Source: Anaerolineaceae bacterium oral taxon 439 (GTDB lineage Bacteria > Chloroflexota > Anaerolineae > Anaerolineales > Anaerolineaceae). Taken from it: DNA of 64,000 nucleotides. Below are positions 52,407 to 60,296 of the stretch, piece by piece. The stretch spans positions 186,001 to 250,000 of the forward strand of contig CP017039.1 in NCBI GenBank assembly GCA_001717545.1. Direction: 5' to 3'. The stretch's first letter is position 1. Every line of letters starts with the position of its first letter. The notes beneath the pieces are model-generated. The model saw only the letters and a program-made list of their open reading frames with translations, did no database searches and was not told the origin of the DNA. The translations under genes were made by a program, and so were the position numbers.

Positions 52407-53264
52407 ATGAACTCAACGAAGCCCCTTCCACCTCTCAACGTTCCCGCCCTGCTGGCCCGCTATCGACTCCAGCCAAGCAAAGGACTGGGTCAGAACTTCC
52501 TAACCGACGACGGCGTCCTGGCCGAAATCGTCCAAGCCGCGGGCGTAGATAAAACGAGTGTGGTTTTAGAAATCGGGCCGGGACTGGGATCTTTAACGCG
52601 GCGCCTTGCCGCGGAGGCTTCGCAGGTTATCGCGGTCGAATTGGATCGGAAGATGATTCCCGTACTGAACGAGACGCTGGCGCCGTTTTCTAACGTCGCG
52701 ATCATCCAGTCGGACATTCTTGCGTACGATCCGTGCGACGCTTTCGCCGGTGAATCCTACTGTGTTGTCGCCAATATTCCGTACTATATCACCTCTGCGG
52801 TCATCCGCCATCTTCTTGAGCTCAGAACGCGGCCAGATCGAATTTCGCTGACGATTCAGAAAGAAGTCGCGGAACGTATCTGCGCCGAGCCCGGGGATTT
52901 CAGCCTTCTATCGCTGAGCGTTCGGATTTACGGCGAGCCGCGCTGCATGATGACGATCGGGAAAGAGGCGTTTTATCCGGTTCCGAAAATCGATTCCGCG
53001 CTCGTCCGAATCGATTTATACGACGAACCGCTTATTCCGAGGAACAATGCGGACGCATTTTTCAAGCTGATCAAAGCCGGTTTTGGACAGAAGCGAAAAA
53101 CGCTGCGCAACGCGCTGACCTCTGGACTGGCGCTCGATAAGACGGCGATCGAAAACGCGCTTTCCGAAGCGGAAATCGATCCCAAACGGCGCGCCGAAAC
53201 GTTGACAATAGACGAATGGAAACAATTGCTGTCGGTCCTGAACCGACGGAGCGGAGGACAATAA
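52407..53264 (+). CDS. rsmA: 16S rRNA dimethyladenosine transferase
   Basis: A 285-residue methyltransferase that dimethylates two adjacent adenosines near the 3' end of 16S rRNA. Motifs: GLGQNFLTDDGVLAEIV, the SAM site VLEIGPGLGSLTRRLA and the catalytic VANIPYYITSAVI. Start at ATG 52407 from conservation; the longer frame runs back through the tRNA. Its stop overlaps the xylB start (TAATG). Confidence 0.95.
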   Translation: MNSTKPLPPLNVPALLARYRLQPSKGLGQNFLTDDGVLAEIVQAAGVDKTSVVLEIGPGLGSLTRRLAAEASQVIAVELDRKMIPVLNETLAPFSNVAIIQSDILAYDPCDAFAGESYCVVANIPYYITSAVIRHLLELRTRPDRISLTIQKEVAERICAEPGDFSLLSLSVRIYGEPRCMMTIGKEAFYPVPKIDSALVRIDLYDEPLIPRNNADAFFKLIKAGFGQKRKTLRNALTSGLALDKTAIENALSEAEIDPKRRAETLTIDEWKQLLSVLNRRSGGQ

Positions 53265-54790
53265 TGAGCTGCCTGTTAGGAATCGATCTTGGAACGTCAG
53301 GGCTGAAAGCGATCCTGGCGAACGATTCGGGACGTATTCTCGCGAACGCCTATCGTGCCTATTCATTCGATTCGCCGTCCCCAGGCTACGCCGAGCAGGA
53401 TCCCGAAGTCTGGTGGCGCGCCTGTCGCGAAGCGCTTTCGTCCGTCCTGACCGAAAGCGCGGTCGATCCCGCCGAAATCCGGGGGCTTAGCTTTTCAGGT
53501 CAGATGCATGGGCTGGTCGCGCTGGATGAGCATGGAAACGTCGTTCGCCCTGCAATTCTGCACTGCGACGCGCGGTCGAGCGCTGAAATCGACGAAATCC
53601 GCGCCGCCTTCAGCGAATCCGAACGCAGTGAATTTTTTATGAACCCGATTTTCACCGGTTTCCTGATGGTTTCGCTGCTTTGGGTCCGGAAGAATGAGCC
53701 GGAAAACTACGCCCGGATCCGAAAAGTATGCCTGCCGAAAGATCACCTGCGTTATAAGCTGACCGGGATCGTTTCGTCCGATTATTCCGACGCCTCAGCG
53801 ACGCTCGCGTTCGATATCCCGAACCGGAGCTGGTCCAGCGCAATTCTCGATCGTCTGAGTCTTCCGCGCGAACTGTTCCCGGACTGCGACGAGACGATCG
53901 CGCCGGTCGCGCCGGTTTCCCGGACCGCAGCACTGGAAACGGGGCTGTCGGAAACGACGGTCGTCGTTGCCGGCGGCGGGGATCAGGTCATGCAGTCGAT
54001 CGGCAACGGACTGATTTCAGACGGAGACGGAAGCGTCAATATCGGATCGAGCGGTCAGGTCAGCTTCCAGCTTGGGAAACCGTTCCTGAACCCGGCGCTG
54101 AACTCGAATATGTTCTGCGCGTATGATCGCGACCGCTGGATCATGTTCGGCGCGACGATGAGCGCGGGATTGTCGCTGAAATGGTGGAACCGGATCATTC
54201 AGCAGTCCAGCTATGAAGAGTTGAACCATGAAATCGGGAAGATCCAGCCTGGAAGCGGCGGCCTGCTGTTTTTCCCGTACCTGAACGGCGAACGCACGCC
54301 GCACGTTAACCCGAATATCAGCGGAACGCTCATGGGGTTCAATCACACGACGAGCCGATTCGCGATCGCGCGCGCCGTAATGGAAGGCGTCGCGTTTTCT
54401 CTGAAGGACTGCCTGGATATCTGCATGGGCGCGGGTTTCCTTCCCAACCGACTGGTCGCGTCAGGCGGCGGCGCGCGCAGCCCGCAATGGCTCCAGATTC
54501 AGGCGGATATTCTGGGATTGCCGCTGGTCGTTTCGCGATCCGAGGAGCAGGCAGGCATGGGAGCGGTTATCGCCGCGGGTACCGGAAGCGGGGTCTTTCA
54601 TGATATTCGCGAGGCGATCGGGGTTTTCGTCCGGTACCAGGACCAAACGATCGAACCGGCCCCGGACGCACGGCGAATTTACACGGAGCTGCATGAAATT
54701 TACAAAGACGCTTATCGGCGGATGGCTCCCGCGCTGGAAGCGTTAACCGTCTTTGGCCGGCGGCAGGAGGCGCGCGCCTTTGTCAACTAA
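53264..54790 (+). CDS. xylB: Xylulokinase
   Basis: A 508-residue FGGY kinase that phosphorylates D-xylulose. Signatures: LLGIDLGTSGLKAILAND, FSGQMHGLVALDEHGNVVRP typical of XylB, GGGDQVMQSIGNGLI, and YLNGERTPHVNPNISGTLMG. GGAGG lies six bases before the ATG. It is coupled to rsmA by a one-base overlap, an unusual pairing of an rRNA modification gene with sugar catabolism. Compared with the kinase at 43.9 kb it matches XylB more closely. Confidence 0.92.
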   Translation: MSCLLGIDLGTSGLKAILANDSGRILANAYRAYSFDSPSPGYAEQDPEVWWRACREALSSVLTESAVDPAEIRGLSFSGQMHGLVALDEHGNVVRPAILHCDARSSAEIDEIRAAFSESERSEFFMNPIFTGFLMVSLLWVRKNEPENYARIRKVCLPKDHLRYKLTGIVSSDYSDASATLAFDIPNRSWSSAILDRLSLPRELFPDCDETIAPVAPVSRTAALETGLSETTVVVAGGGDQVMQSIGNGLISDGDGSVNIGSSGQVSFQLGKPFLNPALNSNMFCAYDRDRWIMFGATMSAGLSLKWWNRIIQQSSYEELNHEIGKIQPGSGGLLFFPYLNGERTPHVNPNISGTLMGFNHTTSRFAIARAVMEGVAFSLKDCLDICMGAGFLPNRLVASGGGARSPQWLQIQADILGLPLVVSRSEEQAGMGAVIAAGTGSGVFHDIREAIGVFVRYQDQTIEPAPDARRIYTELHEIYKDAYRRMAPALEALTVFGRRQEARAFVN

Positions 54791-54834
54791 AAATCAGCCG
54801 GAAGATACCAATCAGGATTCTTCCGGCTTGATTT
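54791..54834. terminator. Bidirectional terminator between xylB and glgC
   Basis: GCCGGAAG (54797-54804) pairs with CTTCCGGC (54820-54827), extended by the complementary flanks AAATCA and TGATTT with one bulge. It ends both converging genes. Confidence 0.82.
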
Positions 54835-54858
54835 CACTGCGTCACAGCGTCAAAACGA

Positions 54859-56133
54859 TTACGGCGCGATAACGGTACCGTCCGGAATCGTCGTATTCTT
54901 CGGCACGATCACAATCCCGTCGCGAATATAGTATTTCTTAATCGGATCCGGATCGTCGAACTCGGTGCCTTCCGGGAAGGGGCGGATAATGACATTGTCG
55001 CCGATCCGCGCGTTTTTATCGATAATCGCCTGCGAAATTTCGCAATTTTTCCCGATCCCGAGCGAGACGCTGAAATAGCGCGCGTCTTTATAGCTCTTCT
55101 CGAAAACGTCCTCGTCGACCCCCATGACGATCGTGTCGCGCAGGACCGACCCTTCGTCGATAATTGACCTCAGCCCGATAATTGAATGGGCAATGCTGGC
55201 AGCGTTGATAATCGATCCGCGGGCGATCAGCGCATGATCGATATTCGAGTTCTTGACCTTTGCCGCCGGCATGTTGTTAATATAGGTGTAAATCGGATTA
55301 CGCGGATCGTAGAAATTGAAGCGTGGGAGGTCGTCGGTGAGCATCAGGTTGGTATCGAAGAACGAACGGATCGTCCCGATATCTTCCCAGTAATCGTCGA
55401 ACGTCCAACCGACGACTTCATACTTATCGATCGCGTAAGGAATGATATGCTTCCCGAAATCGGAATAATCAAGCGAATTCAGGAGCCCAACGAGAAGATC
55501 GCGATTGAACAGGTATATCCCCATCGATCCAAGATACGGCCGTTCCGGATCGTCGAGACTGACGAGATCGGCAAGGATCGCCGCATCCTTCGGCTTTTCT
55601 TTGAAAGCGGAAATCTTCCCGGACGATTCGCATTTCAAAATCCCGAACCTTCCGGCTTCGTCCTTATGAACCGGCTGCGTCGCGATCGTCACGTCGGCCT
55701 TCTTTTCGATATGATACTGAAGCATTTTCGAATAGTCACAGCGGTACAGATGATCCCCTGAAAGAATCAGGACATATTCCGCCCGGGCTGCGATAATTTC
55801 GCTGAGCTGCTTACGAACCGCGTCGGCGGTTCCCTGATACCAGTCGTTATTATCAGCGCGCTGCTCCGCCGCCCAAATCTGAACCGACCCCGAATGGAAT
55901 TTATCGAACTGATACGTCTCGGTAATATGGCGATGCAGCGAAACGGTATTAAATTGGGTCAAAACCGCAATTTTAAAAATACCGGAATTGATGCAATTGC
56001 TGATCGGAATATCGATCAAACGATATTGGCCGGCGATCGGCACCGCAGGTTTGGAACGAAGTTGAGTTAACGGGAAAAGACGCGTACCACGGCCGCCCCC
56101 GAGAATAACGGCAAGCACGTTATCAGATGACAT
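54859..56133 (-). CDS. glgC: Glucose-1-phosphate adenylyltransferase
   Basis: A 424-residue enzyme making ADP-glucose for glycogen. Motifs: ILGGGRGTRLFPLTQLRSKP, YRLIDIPISNCINSGI, the catalytic loop in LSGDHLYRCDYSKML, FKEKPKDA, and a C-terminal left-handed beta-helix with ISQAIIDKNARIGDNVIIRP. GGAGG precedes the ATG. No glgA or glgB is adjacent. Confidence 0.95.
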   Translation of the reverse strand: MSSDNVLAVILGGGRGTRLFPLTQLRSKPAVPIAGQYRLIDIPISNCINSGIFKIAVLTQFNTVSLHRHITETYQFDKFHSGSVQIWAAEQRADNNDWYQGTADAVRKQLSEIIAARAEYVLILSGDHLYRCDYSKMLQYHIEKKADVTIATQPVHKDEAGRFGILKCESSGKISAFKEKPKDAAILADLVSLDDPERPYLGSMGIYLFNRDLLVGLLNSLDYSDFGKHIIPYAIDKYEVVGWTFDDYWEDIGTIRSFFDTNLMLTDDLPRFNFYDPRNPIYTYINNMPAAKVKNSNIDHALIARGSIINAASIAHSIIGLRSIIDEGSVLRDTIVMGVDEDVFEKSYKDARYFSVSLGIGKNCEISQAIIDKNARIGDNVIIRPFPEGTEFDDPDPIKKYYIRDGIVIVPKNTTIPDGTVIAP

Positions 56134-56229
56134 ATTGTTCTCCTCCTTCTAAAATCGAGCGTTCAGCGTATATCCTATTCTAACAAAATTTTCCGAAAAA
56201 GTTACAGCGAATTTCGGCGAAAAAAAAGA

Positions 56230-58530
56230 CTATTCTTCCGACTTATAAAAAACCTGTTCTCCGTTTGTCCTGAGGACGAACTGTGGGTTGGTTTTCGCAT
56301 GGATCAGGATCGGCGGCACGAGAAACGGTTCCGCCGAAACGGCCTCCGCCAGCCACGCTTCCCAGTCCGCGCGCCGGTCATCGCGCTGAAGCAAGATCAT
56401 CGTCGCGGAAAAAATCTCCGATCGAGCCTGAGATTCATCCAACGGATTTTCATGAACCAGCCTTTCCGGCGCGATCCCATTCGGGATCAGCAGGCGGAAA
56501 CGTCCGATCGTCACGACCCAGGCTTCACGTCGCAGGAACCGGACGGGAAACGCAACGTTCACCGCGCCCAGCTGAATCGACCCGGTATCGTCGTCCGCCG
56601 CTTCAGCAAGGCGCAGAAGCATATCGAGCTCCGCCGTTGGGCTGGGAATCCGCGCGCCGTTGAGGATCAGGACGTCCGGATCGCCTTCGTACGCCTCCGC
56701 GATTCTCTTCCCAATCCAGGGCTCAGCCGTTGTGACTCTGGCGAAAACGCGGCGGAACCGGGCTGGGCCCGGACGAAAAAGCTTTTCCTCCGCTTCATAT
56801 CCATTCAGATTTTCGCCAAGAATGAATTCGTTCATTCCCGGCGTCCGAATCGTCAGCGTCATCGCGGACCGCAACGCCTCGTAACGAATTTCATAGCGAT
56901 CGGGGAACAGCCGCAGCCTTCCCAGCCCAACCCGCCAGCAAGCCAGCGCGAAGATCAGCGCCGCTGAAGTCCCCAGCGCAAACGGAATTTCCCGTTTCGG
57001 GAGCGCCGCGATTCGACCGCGCAGCTTCCAAATCAACGCAATCGCGGCGCAGCTCAGCCAGGCCTGCGTCGACGATACCCGAAAATAGGAGCTCGCGCCT
57101 GGAACTGCCGCGAAAAGCTCGACGACCCGAATTGTCAGCGACGCCGCCGGCGTTATCAGCCACGCAATCCCCATCCCTATCGGCGTCCAGAGATAGGAGA
57201 CCAGAAGCGCGACGAACCCTCCGATCATGATTGGCGACTGGAAGAGCGCGATTGCCGCGTTGGCTACGAGCGACACCCGGGAAAACTGTGAAAAGGCGGC
57301 TGCGCCAATAAACGTTGTAAAAACCTGAGCGGAAAGCGACGTCAGAATTAAATCGTTCAGGAGATCAACTACCGTCCCGAGCGCCTTTGCGTCGGAGAGG
57401 CCTGACCGCGAAAGCCCTTTCCGAACCAGATTCGCCAACGGTTGATTAAAAAAGAGAATCCCCAGCGTCGCCATGACAGAAAGCTGGAAGCCAACGTCGA
57501 ACAGTATCATTGGGCGGACGAACGACATCAGTGCCGCCGAAAACGCGAGCGCCGATTCGCCGTTTTTCCGTTCGCCGAACGTATCCGCGATCAGCGTCAG
57601 CGCACTCAGGATCGCCGCGCGGACGATCGGAGCGGATGCCCCGGTCAGCAGCGTGTAAAGCAGGATGAACGGCAGCAGCGTCAGCGAAATCCACCAACGT
57701 GTTGAAACCCGTCGGACGATCGCCGCCAGAATCCAGATCAGGACAGTAAAATTCATCCCGCTGATCGCGATAATATGCGCCGTACCCGTTCGCCGAAATG
57801 CATCGTCAACCTTCGAAGGAATTTTCGCTTCATCGCCGACCAGAATTCCGGCGATCAACGGCGCTTCCGGCGACGGGAAGAGACGAAAAATCCGATCGAC
57901 GAAGGAACTCCGAACGCGATAAATCGCGCTGAGAAGCGGATTCCCGCTGAAGCCGGGAAGGACGGTCAGTTCCGGCCGATAAAAAAGAAAAAGAATCCCA
58001 TTCCGACGCAAATACCGATAATAAGAGCTCCGCGACTCGGCGGGAATTATCGTTCGTTTTCCCTCAACGCGGATACGCGCCCCATATTCCGGCGCCGCTC
58101 CCGTAATCGGAAGCGTCAGCAGTACGTTCAAATTCCGGATCTCTTCGCTTTCCGTCCGTCCACAGCGAGCAAGCATGCGGGCAGCGACGGTCCGACGGGA
58201 TATCGCCTCGACCGGAAGGTCCGAGACGACGCCTTCAAAGCAGACCGGACTTTCGATTGGAACCGTTTCGAACGGGTCGGCAGCGACGCTCGCCTCACGA
58301 ACGATTGCCGATCGTAAACCGCCCGTCGCGAAGACGGCGATCGTTAAAAGCGAAACCGCCAGCGTCTTTGACGGATGATCCAAGCGATATTTTCGGGCTT
58401 CGCGCGACGCCGCGATCGCGAAGAAACCCGATCCGCCAAGAAGACAATACCAGAATAGAAAAGGTAAAGGGAAAAGCCGATCGAGAAGTATTCCGCTAAG
58501 GAGCCCCAGAGAAAACGTCAGCAGGTTCAT
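56230..58530 (-). CDS. ComEC/Rec2-like membrane protein with degenerate C-terminal domain
   Basis: A 766-residue protein. Residues about 20-170 hold the DUF4131 segment, with ARIRVEGKRTII in its OB-like part. Residues about 220-510 are the multi-spanning competence domain with FRRTGTAHIIAISGMNFTVL and LLTGASAPIVRAAILSALTL. The remaining 240 residues occupy the place of the metallo-beta-lactamase-like domain, but the usual HxHxDH metal motif is absent: the expected position reads DPDVLILNGARIPSPTAELD. ComEC forms the DNA uptake channel in naturally transformable bacteria. Here transport could persist without nuclease-type activity. No comEA is adjacent. Confidence 0.85.
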   Translation of the reverse strand: MNLLTFSLGLLSGILLDRLFPLPFLFWYCLLGGSGFFAIAASREARKYRLDHPSKTLAVSLLTIAVFATGGLRSAIVREASVAADPFETVPIESPVCFEGVVSDLPVEAISRRTVAARMLARCGRTESEEIRNLNVLLTLPITGAAPEYGARIRVEGKRTIIPAESRSSYYRYLRRNGILFLFYRPELTVLPGFSGNPLLSAIYRVRSSFVDRIFRLFPSPEAPLIAGILVGDEAKIPSKVDDAFRRTGTAHIIAISGMNFTVLIWILAAIVRRVSTRWWISLTLLPFILLYTLLTGASAPIVRAAILSALTLIADTFGERKNGESALAFSAALMSFVRPMILFDVGFQLSVMATLGILFFNQPLANLVRKGLSRSGLSDAKALGTVVDLLNDLILTSLSAQVFTTFIGAAAFSQFSRVSLVANAAIALFQSPIMIGGFVALLVSYLWTPIGMGIAWLITPAASLTIRVVELFAAVPGASSYFRVSSTQAWLSCAAIALIWKLRGRIAALPKREIPFALGTSAALIFALACWRVGLGRLRLFPDRYEIRYEALRSAMTLTIRTPGMNEFILGENLNGYEAEEKLFRPGPARFRRVFARVTTAEPWIGKRIAEAYEGDPDVLILNGARIPSPTAELDMLLRLAEAADDDTGSIQLGAVNVAFPVRFLRREAWVVTIGRFRLLIPNGIAPERLVHENPLDESQARSEIFSATMILLQRDDRRADWEAWLAEAVSAEPFLVPPILIHAKTNPQFVLRTNGEQVFYKSEE

Positions 58531-58560
58531 TCGCCATCGCTCCGGGAAAATCCAGATCCG

Positions 58561-58977
58561 TTATTTTCCGGACGGCGGTTTCGAATCGCCGAAGGCGACG
58601 GTCCGATTGATCAGGAATTGCGTGACGGCGACGACCACGATTGAAAACAGCTTGGCGATCATCGGCGGAATCCCCAATCTTCCTCCGGCCCAGAGGATCG
58701 CGGAGGATAGGGCTAACCCAAATAACCCGGTCAGGTAGAACGAGACGAACCGTTTTCCGGTTTGATCAGTTTTTCGGAAGTTGAAATTCCGATTCAGAAA
58801 GAAACTCAGGAAAATTCCGCAGTGCGTACTGATCAGGTTGACCAGAAATTCGTCGAACCCGGCGAGCTGAAAGAGGAGGTAAAAAACGCCAGCGTCGGTC
58901 GCGGCGCTGATCCCACCGATCATCGCGTAAAGAATAAACGTGCGAAGAAAGCGTTTTTGATCGTCGCCGAGCTTCAT
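58561..58977 (-). CDS. GtrA family membrane protein
   Basis: A 138-residue protein with four hydrophobic segments. FILYAMIGGISAATDAGVFY at the start and LFSIVVVAVTQFLINRTVAF at the end are typical of GtrA, proposed to flip lipid-linked sugars. It overlaps the end of the inositol phosphatase-like gene by four bases. Confidence 0.88.
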   Translation of the reverse strand: MKLGDDQKRFLRTFILYAMIGGISAATDAGVFYLLFQLAGFDEFLVNLISTHCGIFLSFFLNRNFNFRKTDQTGKRFVSFYLTGLFGLALSSAILWAGGRLGIPPMIAKLFSIVVVAVTQFLINRTVAFGDSKPPSGK

Positions 58978-59792
58978 CCCGACGCCCCGTTCAGCCGATG
59001 CGGCACGGTTTGAAGATCTTTAAAAAGTTCCGCGTGAAGCGCTGCGTTCGCCGTCCAATAGCCCCATGGCTCGGTAAACGCGTCCACGCCGCCGTCGAAC
59101 CGCGTCGTCTTCGCGCCGGCTTCTTTCAGAATAACGAGCCCGGCCGCGATATCCCATGGGCTGAGGCACATTTCCCACATGCCGTCGATCCGTCCGCAGG
59201 CAACGTAACACATCCCCAACGCTGCAGAGCCCAGGCGGCGCACCCCGGCGGTCGTCAGCATGAAATGCCGGAACAGGTCAAAATTCTGCAGCCCCATTTT
59301 CGTCATTTTCGGCGAAAAACCGGTATCCAGGAGCGCCTGCGCCCGGTCGGTCGTCGTCCCAACCCGAATTGGGTCCCCGTTTAGAAACGCGCCTTTTCCC
59401 TTTTCAGCGTAAAAGCATTCATCCGCGTTGGGATCGTAAACGACGCCTGAAACCAACTCCCCATCCACCGCATAGCCGATTGAAACGCAGTAAAACGGAA
59501 TCCCATGCGCGTAGTTCATCGTCCCGTCAAGAGGATCGATATACCAGCGGCGGCGCGTATCGCCGTCGTGCGCCCCGGTTTCCTCGGTCAGGATCGCGTC
59601 TTCCGGATAAGCGGTGCGCAGCTCGGAAAGAATATACGCCTCGTTTCGGCGGTCGACTTCGGTAACGACGTCCTGAGCGCCCTTGATCCCGATTTCATGG
59701 TTCGCGTGCAGCCGTTCGCGGGCATAGGCCCCGGCGGCTTTCGCGATTCGGATGATGTTTTCAATCTGGACTTCGGTTTTGGCGTATGTCAT
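58974..59792 (-). CDS. Inositol monophosphatase family protein
   Basis: A 272-residue Mg-dependent phosphatase. The metal sites are EETGAHD, DPLDGTMNYAHG and LSPWDIAAGLVILKEAGA. Substrate may be inositol phosphate, fructose-1,6-bisphosphate or 3'-phosphoadenosine phosphate. AGGAG lies seven bases before the ATG. A TATAAT lies on the minus strand at 59825-59830. Confidence 0.92.
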   Translation of the reverse strand: MTYAKTEVQIENIIRIAKAAGAYARERLHANHEIGIKGAQDVVTEVDRRNEAYILSELRTAYPEDAILTEETGAHDGDTRRRWYIDPLDGTMNYAHGIPFYCVSIGYAVDGELVSGVVYDPNADECFYAEKGKGAFLNGDPIRVGTTTDRAQALLDTGFSPKMTKMGLQNFDLFRHFMLTTAGVRRLGSAALGMCYVACGRIDGMWEMCLSPWDIAAGLVILKEAGAKTTRFDGGVDAFTEPWGYWTANAALHAELFKDLQTVPHRLNGASG

Positions 59793-59880
59793 GGGCGTCT
59801 CCTGTGTTTTCGTCAGATAGACTAATTATAATCCCGACTTTGATAGTTATAAAAAGAGAAACAGCCTGATTCAGCGAGAA

Positions 59881-59908
59881 TCAACATGTTTCAGGCGCAT
59901 GATATAAT
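59881..59908 (+). promoter_or_regulatory. Candidate promoter of the 44-residue ORF
   Basis: TCAACA (59881-59886) and a perfect TATAAT (59903-59908) separated by 16 bases, 46 bases before the small ORF start. Confidence 0.5.
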
Positions 59909-59953
59909 CAGGGGATAGACGCCAGCTATTATCATATTTATGCGATAGAAGAA

Positions 59954-60088
59954 ATGCAAAACCGAGGAACCTGGCATCGGGATACTTGGTTTGAGCGTTT
60001 TACGACGTTCATTTTACAGGCTTTTCTCTGGGAAGCTGGAATTATCTTCTTCCTGATTTTTGTCGTTCCTGTGATTTTCCTGCGCTGA
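59954..60088 (+). CDS. 44-residue single-span membrane protein candidate
   Basis: ATG 59954 opens a 44-codon frame. The first 25 residues are polar and aromatic (starts MQNRGTWHRDTWFERF). The end is a strongly hydrophobic segment, IIFFLIFVVPVIFLR, then stop. It has a promoter candidate upstream but only a weak ribosome site (AGAAGAA). No family recognised. The spacer 60089-60296 that follows it shows nothing I can support. Confidence 0.45.
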   Translation: MQNRGTWHRDTWFERFTTFILQAFLWEAGIIFFLIFVVPVIFLR

Positions 60089-60296
60089 AGTCCGTTTTCG
60101 CTTTTCTTTTAGTTCTCTCATTGTTCTGACGGATTTTCACCGGACGCCCATTCTCCGGTTCAGCTCATCGGCACAATGACGTCTCGGTAAACGCGCGTTG
60201 TAAAGAGGATCAAGGAGCCGGTAAAAAGCGCCTCCGCATGGTGGTTGAGCCACGTCTTTCAGGGAAGCTGGCCAGAAAAGGATTTATTCCGAATCG

